A stretch of DNA of 60,000 bases from Symbiodinium natans (lineage: Eukaryota; Sar; Dinophyceae; Suessiales; Symbiodiniaceae). The translations under genes and the position numbers were made by a program. The notes under the pieces were generated by a model, which saw only the letters and a list, made by a program, of their open reading frames with translations, made no database searches and was not told the DNA's origin. The DNA lies in assembly GCA_905221605.1 (NCBI GenBank), contig CAJNDS010002310.1, positions 255,001 through 315,000 on the forward strand. The letters run 5' to 3'. Below, piece after piece: positions 25,556 through 37,240 of the stretch (position 1 is its first letter; each line of letters starts with the position of its first letter).

Positions 25556-26337
25556 CATGTGTGAGAGAGAGAGAGGAGAGAAGGAGAGAGGGAGAGAGGG
25601 AGAGAGGGAGAGAGGGAGAGAAGCAGAGAAGGAGAGAAGGAGAGAAGGAGAGAAGGAGAGAAGGAGAGAAGGAGAGAAGGAGAGAAGGAGAGAAGGAGAG
25701 AAGGAGAGAAGGAGAGAAGGAGAGAAGGAGAGAAGGAGAGAAGGAGAGAAGGAGAGAAGGAGAGAGGGAGAGAAGGAGAGAAGGAGAGAAGGAGAGAAGG
25801 AGAGAAGGAGAGAAGGAGAGAAGGAGAGAAGGAGAGAAGGAGAGAGAGGGAGAGAAGGAGAGAAGGAGAGAAGGAGAGAAGGAGAGAAGGAGAGAAGGAG
25901 AGAAGGAGAGAAGGAGAGAAGGAGAGAAGGAGAGAAGGAGAGACGGAGAGAAGGAGAGAAGGAGAGAAGGAGAGAAGGAGAGAAGGAGAGAAGGAGAGAA
26001 GGAGAGAAGGAGAGAAGGAGAGAAGGAGAGAAGGAGAGAAGGAAAGAGGGAGAGAGGGAGAGAAGCAGAGAAGGAGAGAAGAAGAGAAGGAGAGAGGGAG
26101 AGAGGGAGAGAGGGAGAGAGGGAGAGAGGGAGAGAAGGAGAGAAGGAGAGAAGGAGAGAAGGAGAGAAGGAGAGAAGGAGAGAAGGAGAGAAGGAGGAGA
26201 GAAGGAGAGAAGGAGAGAGGGAGAGAGGGAGAGAGGGAGAGAAGGAGAGAAGGAGAGAAGGAGAGAAGGAGAGAACGAGAGAAGGAGAGAAGGAGAGAAG
26301 GAGAGAAGGAGAGAAGGAGAGAAGGAGAGAAGGCTCT
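25556..26337 (+). repeat. GGAGAGAA 8-bp satellite, about 97 copies
   Basis: A homopurine 8-bp unit GGAGAGAA (with GGGAGAGA variants) repeats for about 780 bp. No unit contains a stop in any frame, so + frames of over 300 codons (Glu/Arg/Lys) and - frames (Ser/Leu/Phe/Pro) stay open. The 8-residue period in all frames and the absence of codon preference show that these are repeat translations. Confidence 0.97.
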
Positions 26338-26644
26338 GGCTTACACACATCCCTTTATGTTGCTTGCCGCCATGTGCATTTCTACCCCTTCTGTCTCTTT
26401 TGGCATGGAGGGGGAGCTCTCGAGGAGCGGGGACACCGCCACAGCCTTTGCAGAAGAGGGAGAAAAGAGTGAGAAAAGAGAGATGAAGAGGGGGGTGTAG
26501 AGTGTCAGCTAGCGGCATCTGAACAGCGACCTTTGCCTTCTGAGTGTCCCCTGAATCAGACTTGAAAAACGGGGGCCTTTGTCTGAAGGGTGCTTGATGC
26601 GGCTTGTCAGATTCTGTCAGATTCTGTCAGATTCTGTCAGACGT

Positions 26645-26760
26645 CAGAGCGTTGTGGAGAGGACTATTTGGAAGAGCGGGCCGCAGAACTCCGACCCAGC
26701 GAGCCGCAGCCTTGGGAAACTCTTTCTTTCCGCGAAGGGCTGGATGAAATAGGTCTATGT
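26645..26760 (+). CDS. Candidate exon, unknown product
   Basis: After four tandem GATTCTGTCA units (about 26605-26640) a + frame reads ERCGEDYLEERAAELRPSE and PQPWETLSFREGLDEIG. It is acidic and helix-like, with good coding character. It may be the last exon of the gene containing the LRR domain; no stop is assigned. Confidence 0.4.
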
Positions 26761-26999
26761 CCAAGAACATCATATACATGTACATAGATGTGCAGGCCAT
26801 GTATGCATGTACGTATGCGTAGGCTTTTTTCCCCTGCGTTTGTCTAGTTTGGATAATGTGACAAACGATGCGTATGCACGTATGCAATATATACATATAT
26901 ATATATGTGTACGTAGGACCTTTAGGGTGTAGTGAGGTCGTGTATGTGAGGAAGCCTCTTGGTTAGTACTATACTAGTATGAAAAGAGAAGTACTGCAA
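26761..26999. other. AT-rich spacer with TATACATA and ACGTATGC words
   Basis: Short TATATA/ATGTACGTATG motifs, no gene. It separates the last exon candidate from the 9-bp satellite. Confidence 0.4.
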
Positions 27000-28065
27000 G
27001 TGTTTCACGTGTTTTGAAACATTTTTCAAACACTTGAAACACTGTTCTTTCCCCAGAAAGCAATTTTTTCAAGTGTTTCAAGTGTTTCGAAAATCTTGAA
27101 AGTGTTTCAAAACACTTGAAACGTCTTGAAACACTTTTCTCCCCCCAGAAAACTGTTTCAAGTGTTTCAAGTGTTTCAAGTGTTTCAAGTGTTTCAAGTG
27201 TTTCAAGTCTTTCAAAACACTTGAAACACTTTTCTCCCCCCAGAAAACTGTTCCAAGTGTGTCAAGTGTTTCAAGTGTTTTAATGGGTTTCGGGAACTCC
27301 AGAGAGTTTCCCCAACCCATTGAAACACTTGAAACACTTGAAACACTTGAAACACTTGAAACGCTTGAAACACTTGAAACACTTGAAACGCTTGAAACGC
27401 TTGAAACGCTTGAAACACTTTTCTCCCCCCCCTCAGAAAACTGTTTCAAGTGTTTCAAAAACTTTCCTCCCCCAGAGAACTGTTTTCAGTGTTTCAAGCG
27501 TTTCAAGTGCTTCAAGTGTTGTAATGGGTTTCGGTAACCGCAGAGAGTTTCCCCAACCCATTAAAACACTTGAAACACTTGGAACGCCTGAAACGCTTGA
27601 AACACTTGAAACACACAGAAAACTGTTTCAAGTGTTTCAAACACTTTTCTCCCACCAGAAAACAGTTCCAAGTGTTTCAAGCGTTTCAAGTGTTTCAAGT
27701 GTTTTTAATGGGTTTCCGGAACTGCAGAGAGTTTCACCAACCCATGAAAGCACTTGAAAAACTTGAAACACTTGAAACGCTTGAAGCACCCCCCCCCCCC
27801 CCCCCTCAGAAAACTGTTTCAAGTGTTGTAATATTTTTTGGTTTTTTTCGAACAAACTAGAAATTTTCAAGTGTTCCAAGTGTTCCAAAACATTTGCAGC
27901 ACTTGAAACACTTTTCTCCCCCAGAAAGCTATTTCAAGTGTTTCAAGTGTTTCGAAACTCTTGAAAGTGTTTCAAAAACACTTGAGACACTTTTCTCCAC
28001 CCAGAAAACTGTTTCAAGTGAATCAAGTGTTTTTAATGGGTTTCGGGAACTCCAATTTCACGTAA
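27000..28065. repeat. Palindromic 9-bp satellite (ACTTGAAAC / GTTTCAAGT)
   Basis: Arrays of ACTTGAAAC and of its reverse complement GTTTCAAGT alternate. Each pair of oppositely oriented arrays is separated either by TTTTCTCCCCCCAGAAAACT (about eight times) or by a self-complementary linker TAATGGGTTTCGGGAAC...CCCAACCCATT (27281-27323, 27522-27562, 27707-27746, partial at 28032). This gives nested inverted repeats of up to about 100 bp per arm that could fold into hairpins on either strand. Frames here (Val/Ser/Phe/Gln or Lys/His/Leu rich) are artefacts. Confidence 0.92.
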
Positions 28066-29240
28066 GGTGCAAACAGGGATTTGCCTTAGATTTGTGATTT
28101 GAAAAGACTCTGACATGGTGCATTTTTGTGTTTTTTGACCATTTCGGGTCTTCAAGGATTCCCATAAGGAAAAAAACGCTGATTTTTGCTAGTTTTGCCT
28201 CTTATTGGGAACCCTCAAATTGATCACTTTCGTGAGTTTTGACCATTTTGGACCCTCAAGACTTTTCCTTAAAGCCAAAACACCTGGATTTTTGTTAGTT
28301 TGGCGCCCATGGAAACCCTCAATGGGTCATTTTCGTGAATTGTGGCCGTTAATCATTCCCCTCAAGGCTAAAACATAGGGATTTCCACTGGTTTTGTGAC
28401 TTTTTTCAAACTCTAAAATGGCGCATTTTTGTGATTCTTTACCATTTGGGCCTTCAAGGAATTCCTCAAGGCAAAAACATAGGGATTTTCGCTAGTTTGG
28501 CGCTCTTGGAAACCCTCAACAAGATCATTTTCGTGAATTTTTTTCTCATCATTTTTGTTCAGGGCCAAAACATAAGGCTTTTCGCTGGTTTGGTGATTTT
28601 TTCTTTCAAACTCTCAAACGGCGCATATTTTGCGATTCTTAACCAGCGATTTGCGCTAGTTTGGCGCTTTTGGAAACAATCAAACTGATCATTTTCGGTA
28701 ATTTTGACCATATTGGACCCTCAAGACTTTTCCTTAAAGCCAAAACACTTGGATTTTCGCTAGTTTGGCGCCCATGGAAACCCTCAAAGTGAGCATTTTC
28801 GTGATTTTTCGCCATTTTTGGCCAAATAATTTCCCTCAAGGCCAAAACATTGGGATTTTCACTGGTTTTGTGATTTTTCCAAATTCTCAAATGGCGCATT
28901 TTTGTGATTTTTGACCAGTTGGGCCTTCAAGGAATTTCCTTAGGGCCAAAACATAGGGATTTTCGCTAGTTTGGCTTTGGAAACCCTCAAATTGATCATT
29001 TTCATGATTTTTTATCATCATGTTTGGCCTTCCCCTTAAAGGCCAAACCCTTAAAGGCCAAAACATAAGGCTTTTCGCTGGTTTTGTGATTTGTTCAATT
29101 CTCAAATTGCGCATTTTTGTGATTCTTAACCATTTGGGCCTTCAAGGAATTTCCTCAAGGCAAAAACATAGGGGTTTTCGCTAGTTTGGCGCTCTTGGAA
29201 ACCCTCAAGATCATTTTCGTTCGTGTAATTCTTGAGCATT
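28066..29240 (+). repeat. About 100-bp tandem repeat (AAAACATAGGGATTTTCGCT)
   Basis: Degenerate units start near 28151, 28275, 28365, 28462, 28562, 28736, 28841, 28948, 29050 and 29158. Each contains GGCCAAAACATAGGGATTTT followed by CGCTAGTTTGGCGC or CACTGGTTTTGTGATTT. The two tail types tend to alternate, so the higher-order unit is about 200 bp. One more copy lies at 30112, beyond the 69-bp array. AT-rich, no gene. Confidence 0.85.
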
Positions 29241-29243
29241 TTG

Positions 29244-30065
29244 AGAAGCTTTGGGGGGATGGTCAAAATTGGGGCTGGTCAACGCACGCTTGTTGTCCAC
29301 AACTTGGGTGCGACAGGCTTTGGGGGGCTGGTCAACATTGGGACTGGTCAACGCACGCTTGTTGTCCACAACGTCGGTGCGAAAGGCTTTGGGGGGCTGG
29401 TCAACATTGGGTCTGGTCAACGCACGTTTGTTGTCCACAACGTCAGTGCGAAAGGCTTCGGGGGGCTGGTCAACGTTGGGACTAGTCAACGCACGCTTGT
29501 TGTCCACAACGTGTGTGCGAAAGGCTTTGGGGGACTGGTCAATTTTGGGGGTGGTCACCGCACGCTTGTTGTCCACAACGTCGGTGCGAAAGGCTGTGGG
29601 GGGGGGGGTCAACATTCGGACTGGTCAGCGAACCATTGTTGTCCACAACGTCGGTGCGAAAGGCTCTTGGGGGATCTTGGGGGCTGGTCAACATTGGGGC
29701 TGGTCATCGCACGCTTGTTGTCCACAACGTGTGTGCGAAAGGCTTTGGGGAGCTGCTCAACATTGGGACTGGCCAACGCATTCTTGTTGTCCACAACGTC
29801 GGTGCGGGGGCTGCTCAACATTGGGGCTGGTCAGCGCGCGGTTGTTGTCCACAACTTGTGTGCGAAAGGCTTTGGGGGGCTGGTCAACATTAGACACACG
29901 CTTGTTGTCCACAACTTGTGTGTTGGGACTAGTCAAAGCACGCTTGTTGTCCACAACGTGTGTGCGAAAGGCTTTGGGGGACTGGTCAACATTGGCACCG
30001 GTCAACGCAGGCTGGTTGTCCACAACGTCGGTGCGAAAGGCATTGGGGGAAACTTCCAAATCGCC
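29244..30065 (+). repeat. 69-bp tandem repeat, about 12 units, open in several frames
   Basis: The word AACGCACGCTTGTTGTCCAC recurs at 29281, 29350, 29419 and 29488, exactly 69 bp apart, and then with indels to 30060. Sixty-nine bases equal 23 codons. Two + frames stay open for more than 280 codons and one - frame for about 130. In one + frame each unit reads HNVGAKGFGGLVNIGTGQRT plus three residues; in another VRKALGGWSTLGLVNARLL plus four. Indels in later units move the period between frames, and no start context or splice border is evident. A satellite is therefore more likely than a repeat protein, but a coding origin cannot be excluded. Confidence 0.85.
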
Positions 30066-30254
30066 ATGTTGTGCGATGTTTAACCATCCGTGCCTTCAAG
30101 AAATCCCTTAAGGCCACATCATAGTGATTTTCGATAGTGTGGCGCCCTTGGAAACCCTCAAAGTGAGCATTTTCGTGATGTTTGAGCATTTTGAAAGGCT
30201 TCGGGGGATGGTCAACATTGGGGCCCTGTTGTCCATCACGTCGGTGAGACAGGG
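30066..30254 (+). repeat. Junction: one 100-bp unit and a 69-bp fragment
   Basis: One copy of the AAATCCCTTAAGGCC...GGCGCCCTTGGAAACC family and the fragment GGTCAACATTGGGGCCCTGT of the 69-bp family, showing that both families are interleaved. Confidence 0.6.
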
Positions 30255-32310
30255 CGAGACATTGAGAGAAGCGTGAGACAGGGTCTCTTGGCTTTCCACT
30301 TCTCAAGTCCAGATCAGTCTTCTTTCTTGCTAAAGAGAATGAGCAAAAGATAAAGCAGAGGAGGAGAACACTTTCTTCCTACCTGCTTCTCCCTCTTCTC
30401 TTCACCCCCCCATCGCTTTTGCTCTCGCGCTCTCGCTCTCGGTCTCGTTCTTTCTTTCTTGGTCGGTCTCTCTCGCTCTCTCGCTCTCTCGCTCTCTCGC
30501 TCTCTCTCGCTCTCTCTCTCTCTCTCTTTCTTTTCTGAATGGTATGTCTCGTAGAATTGAAAGAGGAGGAGAAGGGGGAGACGAATGAAAGGAAGAACTA
30601 CGGAGGAAGAGATTTGAAGAAGGAGAGAGGGAGTGAGACAGGGCGCGGCATTGAGACAAGCATAGACCGTGGGAGAGAGAGGGTCTCTTGGCTTTCCACT
30701 TCTCAAGTCCATATCAGATTTTCTACTGCTAAAGAATAAGATCAGAAGATAACTGAGAAGAGGAGTTTACATCCTTGCTCCTCCCTCTCACTCTCCTCTC
30801 CTTTCCTCCGTCTCTCGCTCTTGCTCTCGCTCTGGGTCTCGTTCTTTCTTTCTCGGTCTCTCTGTCACACACTCTTGCTTGCAGCACACTCTCTCTCTGT
30901 CTTTCCCTCGCTTTCTTTTCTTCTCTGAGGGTATGTCTCGTAGAGTTGGAAGAGGAGTAGGAGGAGGTTGAGAGGAATGACAGGAAAAACTACAAAGAAA
31001 GAGATTTGCTGAAGCAGAGAGGGAGTGAGAGTGCTGAAAAGAAAGGAAAGAAAAAGATACTAGAGAAAGGAATTTGCATGTTCTTCTACCTTGTTCTTGC
31101 CCCTGTGTCTTCTCTCCCCCTGACCCTGTCTCTTTCTCTCTATCTCCTCACTTTTCTTTTAAAGTGGTACGGGAAGGCGGAATGAGATGAAGGCAGCATC
31201 CCCTGGAGGTATCAGCTTCAAGAAAATTTGCAGCAGGAGAGAGGGAATGAGACGACGCAAGGCATGGAGAGAAGCATAGACCATGGGAGAGAGAGCCGGC
31301 CTCTTGGCTTTCCCCTTATCTGTTTCTCTGTTTCGACAAACACGTAGGAGAGAAGGGGAATTTACACCTTCTTCTCACCAAGCTCCTCACTCTTCTCTCT
31401 TGCTCACCCCTCTCTCGCGCTCTCTCTTTTTTCTTTTAGAGGGCTTGAGGGCAAGGGTTTTCCCCGCCCCTTGCACTCTCCCTCTCTCTGTGTCTTTCCT
31501 TTCTTTTCTGAGTGGTATGTCTCGTAGAATTGTAAGAGGAGGAGAAAGGGGAGAGGAGCGAAAAGGAAGACATAGAATTACGAAGAAAGATATTTGAAGA
31601 AGGAGAGAGGGACTGAGACAGGGCGAGACATTGAGAGAAGCATAGACCGTGAGAGAGAGAGAGAGAGAGAGGGTCTCTTGGCTTGCCACTTCTCAAGTCC
31701 AGATCAGTTTTCCTTTTTGCTAAAGAAAAAGAGACAAAGATAAGACAGAAGAGGGGATTACACTTTCTTCCTACCTTGAATTGTCCCCTCTTCTCTTCTC
31801 CCCCCGTCGCTCTTGCTCTCGCTCTCGGTCTCGTTCGTTCTTTCTTGGTCGGTCGCTCTCTCTCTCTCTCTCTCTTTCTCTCTTTCTTTCTTTCTTTCTT
31901 TCCGTCTGTCTTTCTTTCTTTTTTTCTGAGTGGCATGTCTCGTAGAATTGTAAGAGGAGGGAGACTAATGAAAGGAAGAACTACGGACGAAGAGATTTGA
32001 AGAAGGAGAGAGGGAATGAGACAGGGCGAGACATTGAGACACGCATAGACTGTGGGAGAGAGAGGGTCTCTTGGCTTTCCACCTCTCAAGTCCATATCAG
32101 TTTTTCTACTGCTAAAGGGAAAGGTAGGAGTTTACCTCCTTGCTCCTCCCTCTCACTCTCCTCTCCTGTCCTCCGGCTCGCGCTCTTGGTCTCGTTCTTC
32201 CTTTCTCGGTCTCTCTCTCACACACACTTTCTCTCTCTCTCTCTCTCTCTCTTTTTCTTTTCTTCTGTGTCGTAGAGTTGGAAGAGGAGGAGGAGGTTGA
32301 GACTCAAATC
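30255..32310 (+). repeat. About 400-bp tandem repeat with CT-rich core, five copies
   Basis: The landmark GGTCTCTTGGCTTTCCACTT occurs near 30280, 30692, 31292 (diverged), 31671 and 32068. Each copy has the same order: GTGAGACAGGGCGAGACATT, landmark, TCTCAAGTCCAGATCAG, a purine stretch, a long CT-rich core (CTCTCGCTCTCTCGC), then GGTATGTCTCGTAGAATTG and GAAGAAGGAGAGAGGGA. The imperfect open frames on both strands (Ser/Leu/Phe or Arg/Glu rich) are products of the CT core. Confidence 0.85.
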
Positions 32311-32429
32311 CTAAAGCCTAAGGCCTCCACAGTCGAATCCCTGCGTTACTTTCATGTTTTGGATCACTTACATGAGTTTCCATGGGTTTTCCTGAGAAAC
32401 AAGGACATTGCCTCACATAGACCCTAAAG

Positions 32430-32545
32430 GTCCAACGCGCATATATATGTATATATACATGTCCATATATACATATATTGATATAGATATAGATACAGAT
32501 ATAAATATAGATATAGATATAGATATAGATATAGATATAAATCAA
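32430..32545 (+). repeat. ATATAG microsatellite
   Basis: TATATATGTATATATACATG then GATATAGATATAGATA units for about 110 bp. Confidence 0.9.
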
Positions 32546-32579
32546 TAAGAATGTTCACCCCCCCCGCCATGATCTAGGT

Positions 32580-33245
32580 CGGAAAGCCTTTCGGGCACAT
32601 CAAACTGATATTTAAACCGAATTCGGAACTTATACCAAACGGCCACACCCCTAGAGATCTTCCTCTGAGAAATCCTCTGGCCTCATTCGTAATACAACTT
32701 ATTTACGAGTCTACATTTGCCAATTTCAGGCCGCGCCCTATGAAATCCTCTTCTGGGGCCTGCTTGTTCGTAACAAAATTTCATAAGAACTTTACGTGCA
32801 GAGGTTACAGCCTCAGAAATCCTTATCTGGGCTTCCTTGCTTCCCTTCGTAGTTTATGGATACTAGAAGCTCACACCCTAGGAAAGACTTCTATGCTTAA
32901 GGCCACACCCTATGAAATACTTTTCTGGCGCCTCATCATGACATGTCAATATACTTGCGAATGATAAAGACACAGCTTCTTTCGTAGTTAACCCAAGTAA
33001 AACGAATACATGAAGAGTCCATGCCCGAAGACATCCTCTTCTAAGCCGCATTCTCTATTGCCTAGTTGGAATTTGAAATTACCGACAACACCCTATGAAA
33101 TCCTCCTCTGGCCCCAATTCGTAATGAAACGTGCTGGAATTGTGCATTATAAACCCACACCACCATTAGAGTTTTCATCTTAATGCCACACCCGAATAAG
33201 CGAATAGTTCAAATCTGAATTAAGTGTTGCCCGACAAAAAAAAGA
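32580..33245 (+). repeat. Degenerate ACACCCTATGAAATCCTCTT repeat, about six units
   Basis: The words CACCCTATGAAATCCTC, TTCTGGGGCC and TTCGTAATACAAC recur near 32640, 32735, 32895, 33015, 33085 and 33185 with strong divergence. AT-rich spacer DNA without a gene. Confidence 0.6.
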
Positions 33246-33299
33246 CATATGATGAAGATAAATATGAAATAACAACGGTGTTCATCTCTACTATTACAG

Positions 33300-33760
33300 T
33301 TATACACGAAAAGATAGACTTGCTTATGAACATCTTGGAAAAGCATAATTTGTGCCTGGAAAGCTAGGTTTGCCTAGGAAAAGCCGATGAAAGCATATGC
33401 TTTTAGCAAGAAGGCGCTTATGGGCAAGCTTTGCAAAGAAGCATAATTCCAAAACCATGAAGCCGGTTTTTTTAGGAGATTTTGGCTTTCCCAAGTTTTT
33501 TTTTTGAAGGATCCAAAAAAAGCCAGGCGTTTTTTTGGATTTTGCCCTGCGTGGGCCTGAAAAGCCAAAAAAAGGCACATGTTGTTTTGGATTTCGAGCG
33601 AAAGTTGAAAATGCATGTTTTTTTGGCTTTCAGACACGGAACTAAAGTCTAAAAAGCGCATTTTTTTTTGGGATTCTTCCAAAAAAACCAAAAAAACCTT
33701 GGGTAACTAGAATTTCCAACAAAGGTGGGGTCCCGGCTTCATGGTTTTGGATTTTTGTTT
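33300..33760. repeat. AAAAAGCC / GGCTTTT low-complexity block
   Basis: Runs of A or T of 6-9 next to GCC/GGC words (CCAAAAAAAGCCAGGCG, TTTTTTTGGCTTTC) recur through 450 bp in both orientations. No gene supported. Confidence 0.5.
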
Positions 33761-33821
33761 CTTGGATGTTCTTGTAAAATGTAGTGCTCTTTAGGTGATG
33801 ACTCATGACGTGCAAATAGTG

Positions 33822-33850
33822 CAACACACGCACACGCACACGCACACGCA

Positions 33851-33896
<46 letters not shown>
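33822..33896 (+). repeat. CACACG/CA microsatellite and following TATATA
   Basis: CACACGCACACGCACAC units grade into (CA)n. A TATATATATG run follows at 33951-33990. Confidence 0.9.
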
Positions 33897-33990
33897 TTTC
33901 TGTATCATTCGCGCGGGCTTTCACGTAGAACCAGACATCCCGGGGGTGACCATATATATATATGTATATATATATATCTGTATCTATACG

Positions 33991-34725
33991 TCTATGTTTT
34001 ATCGGGCTCGGATGGGCGCTTCTCGGATGGGCGGCGCGGTCTTTTGCCCAGGGCGGCTCCCCCGCCACCGCCACTGGCCTGCCATCCGCGGCAGTGGCGT
34101 GCTGGAGCGGACGGTCACAAAGCCCTTGAAGGCTGGATAAGATCTGTCCGGAAAGATCACTTGATATGTAGAGTGGCATCTACCCGTCTTTCGACATGCG
34201 CATGTGCACACCAGACGCGACTTAGGAAGATGCAGGCCGGTAAATGCCCGCTGAAACTCCGTAGAAACTGGTCGGGCTGCCCCCAGGCTTCCTCCGTGCG
34301 AATCCGAACAAGCTCCACGAGGAGATGAACAGGCCCTCACTACGGCTTCTTGCAGATTCCAGAAAAACACTTGTGCCGCCATGAGTCCATGAGCTGAGTC
34401 GATCCTTAGTTCCCCACCCATCATGCGGCATGAAAGTGCAGCTCTCAATCCTTTGAGATCGCTCGCAAGGGCCCGGGCCCCGAGGCCCCAACCTCCTTTT
34501 TTGGAGAGAGAGTGGCTTTAACGGGTTGTGTCGTGGGAGAGGGGTCCGAGAACAACAACTCTCGCAGTAGTGACACCAACAGAGGCCACTTAAAATGCTG
34601 CTCTCTCTCTCTCTCTCTCGCTCTTTCTTGGTTCTGAGCCTCTGACAGAGTCTTTTTTCTTTTCTGCAGGGCACTCTCTCTCTCTCTCTCTCGGTGCTTC
34701 TTGGCGTAAAAAGAGGCTGCAGTCC
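33991..34725. other. Unassigned sequence upstream of the next exon cluster
   Basis: GC-rich sequence open on both strands with no recognisable motif. CT runs at 34602-34622 and 34676-34692 precede the next exon and may serve as pyrimidine tracts for splicing or trans-splicing. Confidence 0.35.
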
Positions 34726-36160
34726 ATGTTCAGTCCGGGTGCAAAGTATGCGAGAGCATTGGTACTGTTCAATGACGAAGCAAGCACGGCGGTTCTTCGT
34801 GTCCATGGAAAGAGTTTTTTGCAAAGGTGGACCATGAACGGGAAGAAAGGTGGTACGAACTTCCAGCTCACAGCGGAGGAACATGCCAACCTGTGCGTGA
34901 AGTTGGAGGAGATGCTGCTCCTTGCCGAACTGGACGGTGTTTTTTTTGGTCTTGAAACATGATGCCTCTTGCAACCTGGTGTGTAGCAAGGGAGTCTCGG
35001 AATGTTGGGGGGCCGATATGTAACGTTCGCCGATTTTTCGCGCCCCGATGAGCCGATCAGGTTGGACTGGGGCTGTGAGTTCGACGGCGAGCTCGTGCAA
35101 GGCGAGAGTGTTCTCTCGATATTCGGCTCTCTTGGCTTTGCAATGATCAACGGCAACTCCACCGCACCCGCTTCTCTACTGTTTGCGTGCTTTTGTTGTT
35201 TTGTTCCAGGCCGGCCGCTGCCTCGGGCTTTCGTGAACGCTTTCGGCGCAGACCCGCGGCGCAGCCCGAAACTTCTGGGTGCCTTGCGCCTGAGTTTATT
35301 GAATGGCATACGAGCGCAGTTTGCGTCGCACATTTTGCGGCGCAACGGCTCGGTGCATTCTCAGTTCTTCTTGTCCTGCTGCCCTCGTGCCGAGGTTTCA
35401 TGCTTTGGGAAGGCGTCCCAGCCAATGCTTCCCAGACCCAGGCTGCCCAAGGAGATTTCTACCGCAAGCGTGATGAGTGGGAGGCCGAAGCGAGATGCAA
35501 AGCACGCTGTTTCGTCCACGCGTGGGGGGAGAGTTTGTGAGGCGGCCTGGTCGGCCGAGCAGCAGCGCATGCGGGCCTTGGCGGAGCAGGCGGACTTTGG
35601 GCTCCTCGTGTGTTTTGCAGTGTTTTGCCGTTTGGCCGGCTTCAGGGCTGCGCAGTTGCTCATCTCAGTTTTTGCCGTAAGGAGTATCTGCACGAATGTG
35701 TTGAATGTGTTCGTTGAGAGGACGGAGGATTAGGTTAAGTGAAAAATGTGAGAGCGCTCCAACCGAGCACGCGGCTGCCTAAGCATGGCGCTCGCTTTGC
35801 ATCCGACTCCCGCTCTCACGACGCGATTCGCACATTCGAAGGGAGGGGGGGGGTAGTGGGGTGCCCGGGTGCCAGGTTTTCATAAGGCCAAGGTTTCGGG
35901 CAGTGTCCGCGTGACCGCCGCGCTCTGTGGCCAGGACTTGGGGGTCGGTGGAATCGCGGGGTCTCGTGTGCATCCCTTTTTGCACGTCCCTTCTCAACAT
36001 GGCAGAGGCCTAGACTGCGACTCTAGTAACGCTCTCGTAGGCTCCCGACTCTCTGTAGACTCTGTCGACTGCGAGGCAGTGTTGGAGTACGACTCAGGGC
36101 AGCAAGCACCGGGAGTGGCCAGCGGCCAGCTGATGGCGCGCCTCAGCACCTCGGCCTTGC
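34726..36160 (+). CDS. Hypothetical gene, candidate exons
   Basis: Good + strand exons. 34717-34938 reads MFSPGAKYARALVLFNDEA, STAVLRVHGKSFLQRW, TMNGKKGGTNFQLTAEEHAN and LCVKLEEMLLLAELDG; the ATG at 34726 could be a start. 35010-35150 reads GRYVTFADFSRPDEPIRLDW and CEFDGELVQGESVLSI, and may continue the previous exon through GAC-G. About 35395-35530 reads GFMLWEGVPANASQTQAAQG and DFYRKRDEWEAEARC. About 35538-35605 reads AAWSAEQQRMRALAEQADF. 36060-36155 reads AVLEYDSGQQAPGVASGQL and MARLST. Codon use and absence of low complexity support real coding, but borders are only approximate and no family was recognised. Confidence 0.5.
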
Positions 36161-36364
36161 CTCCCCCGCTCCCATTGCTCCACCCTCTCCCGCTAGGCTG
36201 TTTAGTTTTTTTTGTCGTGTTTTCTTGTTTTCTTGTTTTTTGGCTTTTGGTTCGGTTTGTAGAGGCTGCAAGTACGGCCGGTCGGTCAGCCTGTCAGTCG
36301 GTCAGTGGGTCCGTGTCCGTCTCCCGGTCTGGAGCCGGAGCCTGTCGGTCCAACCCCCCTCTGT

Positions 36365-36899
<535 letters not shown>

Positions 36900-37240
36900 G
36901 CTAAGCGGAGGAAACATGAAAAACGCGATAGTGCGAGAACGCGAAGATCGCGAAGAATCGCGACAAAATGCGAGAGCGCGAAAACGACAGCAGACTTTTT
37001 GTTGAGTTTTTCGCATTTTTGTTTGTTTGTATTTGCTTTTTGCGTTGTTATCGTTTCTTGACTTTTTCGCTTTTTGTGCTTTTCTCGTTCTTGGTGTTTT
37101 TCGACCTCTTGCGTTTTTGTGGTTTTTTGTGTTTTTCGACTTTTCGCGTTTTCCTTGCCCTTGGCGTGTTTAGACATTTTGCGCGTCTCTACGAAGACTC
37201 CGGCATGGCACGACGCGCGAAAGGTTGCCTTAGCACCGCA
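36900..37240 (+). repeat. CGCGAAAA / TTTTTCGC low-complexity block
   Basis: Top-strand A-rich words (GCGAGAACGCGAAGATCGCG) for about 100 bp, then T-rich words (TTTTTCGCTTTTTGTGC), i.e. the two halves are roughly inverted relative to each other. Confidence 0.55.

Noticed and set aside
25489-26518. Four frames of about 285-340 codons (Glu/Arg/Lys on +, Ser/Leu/Phe/Pro on -)
   Set aside because: They translate the GGAGAGAA array. The unit lacks stops in any frame and the product has an 8-residue period in every frame.
27000-28065. Possible CRISPR-like array because of regular repeats and linkers
   Set aside because: Repeat units are 9 bp, spacers are repeats themselves, orientation alternates, and the sequence is eukaryotic.
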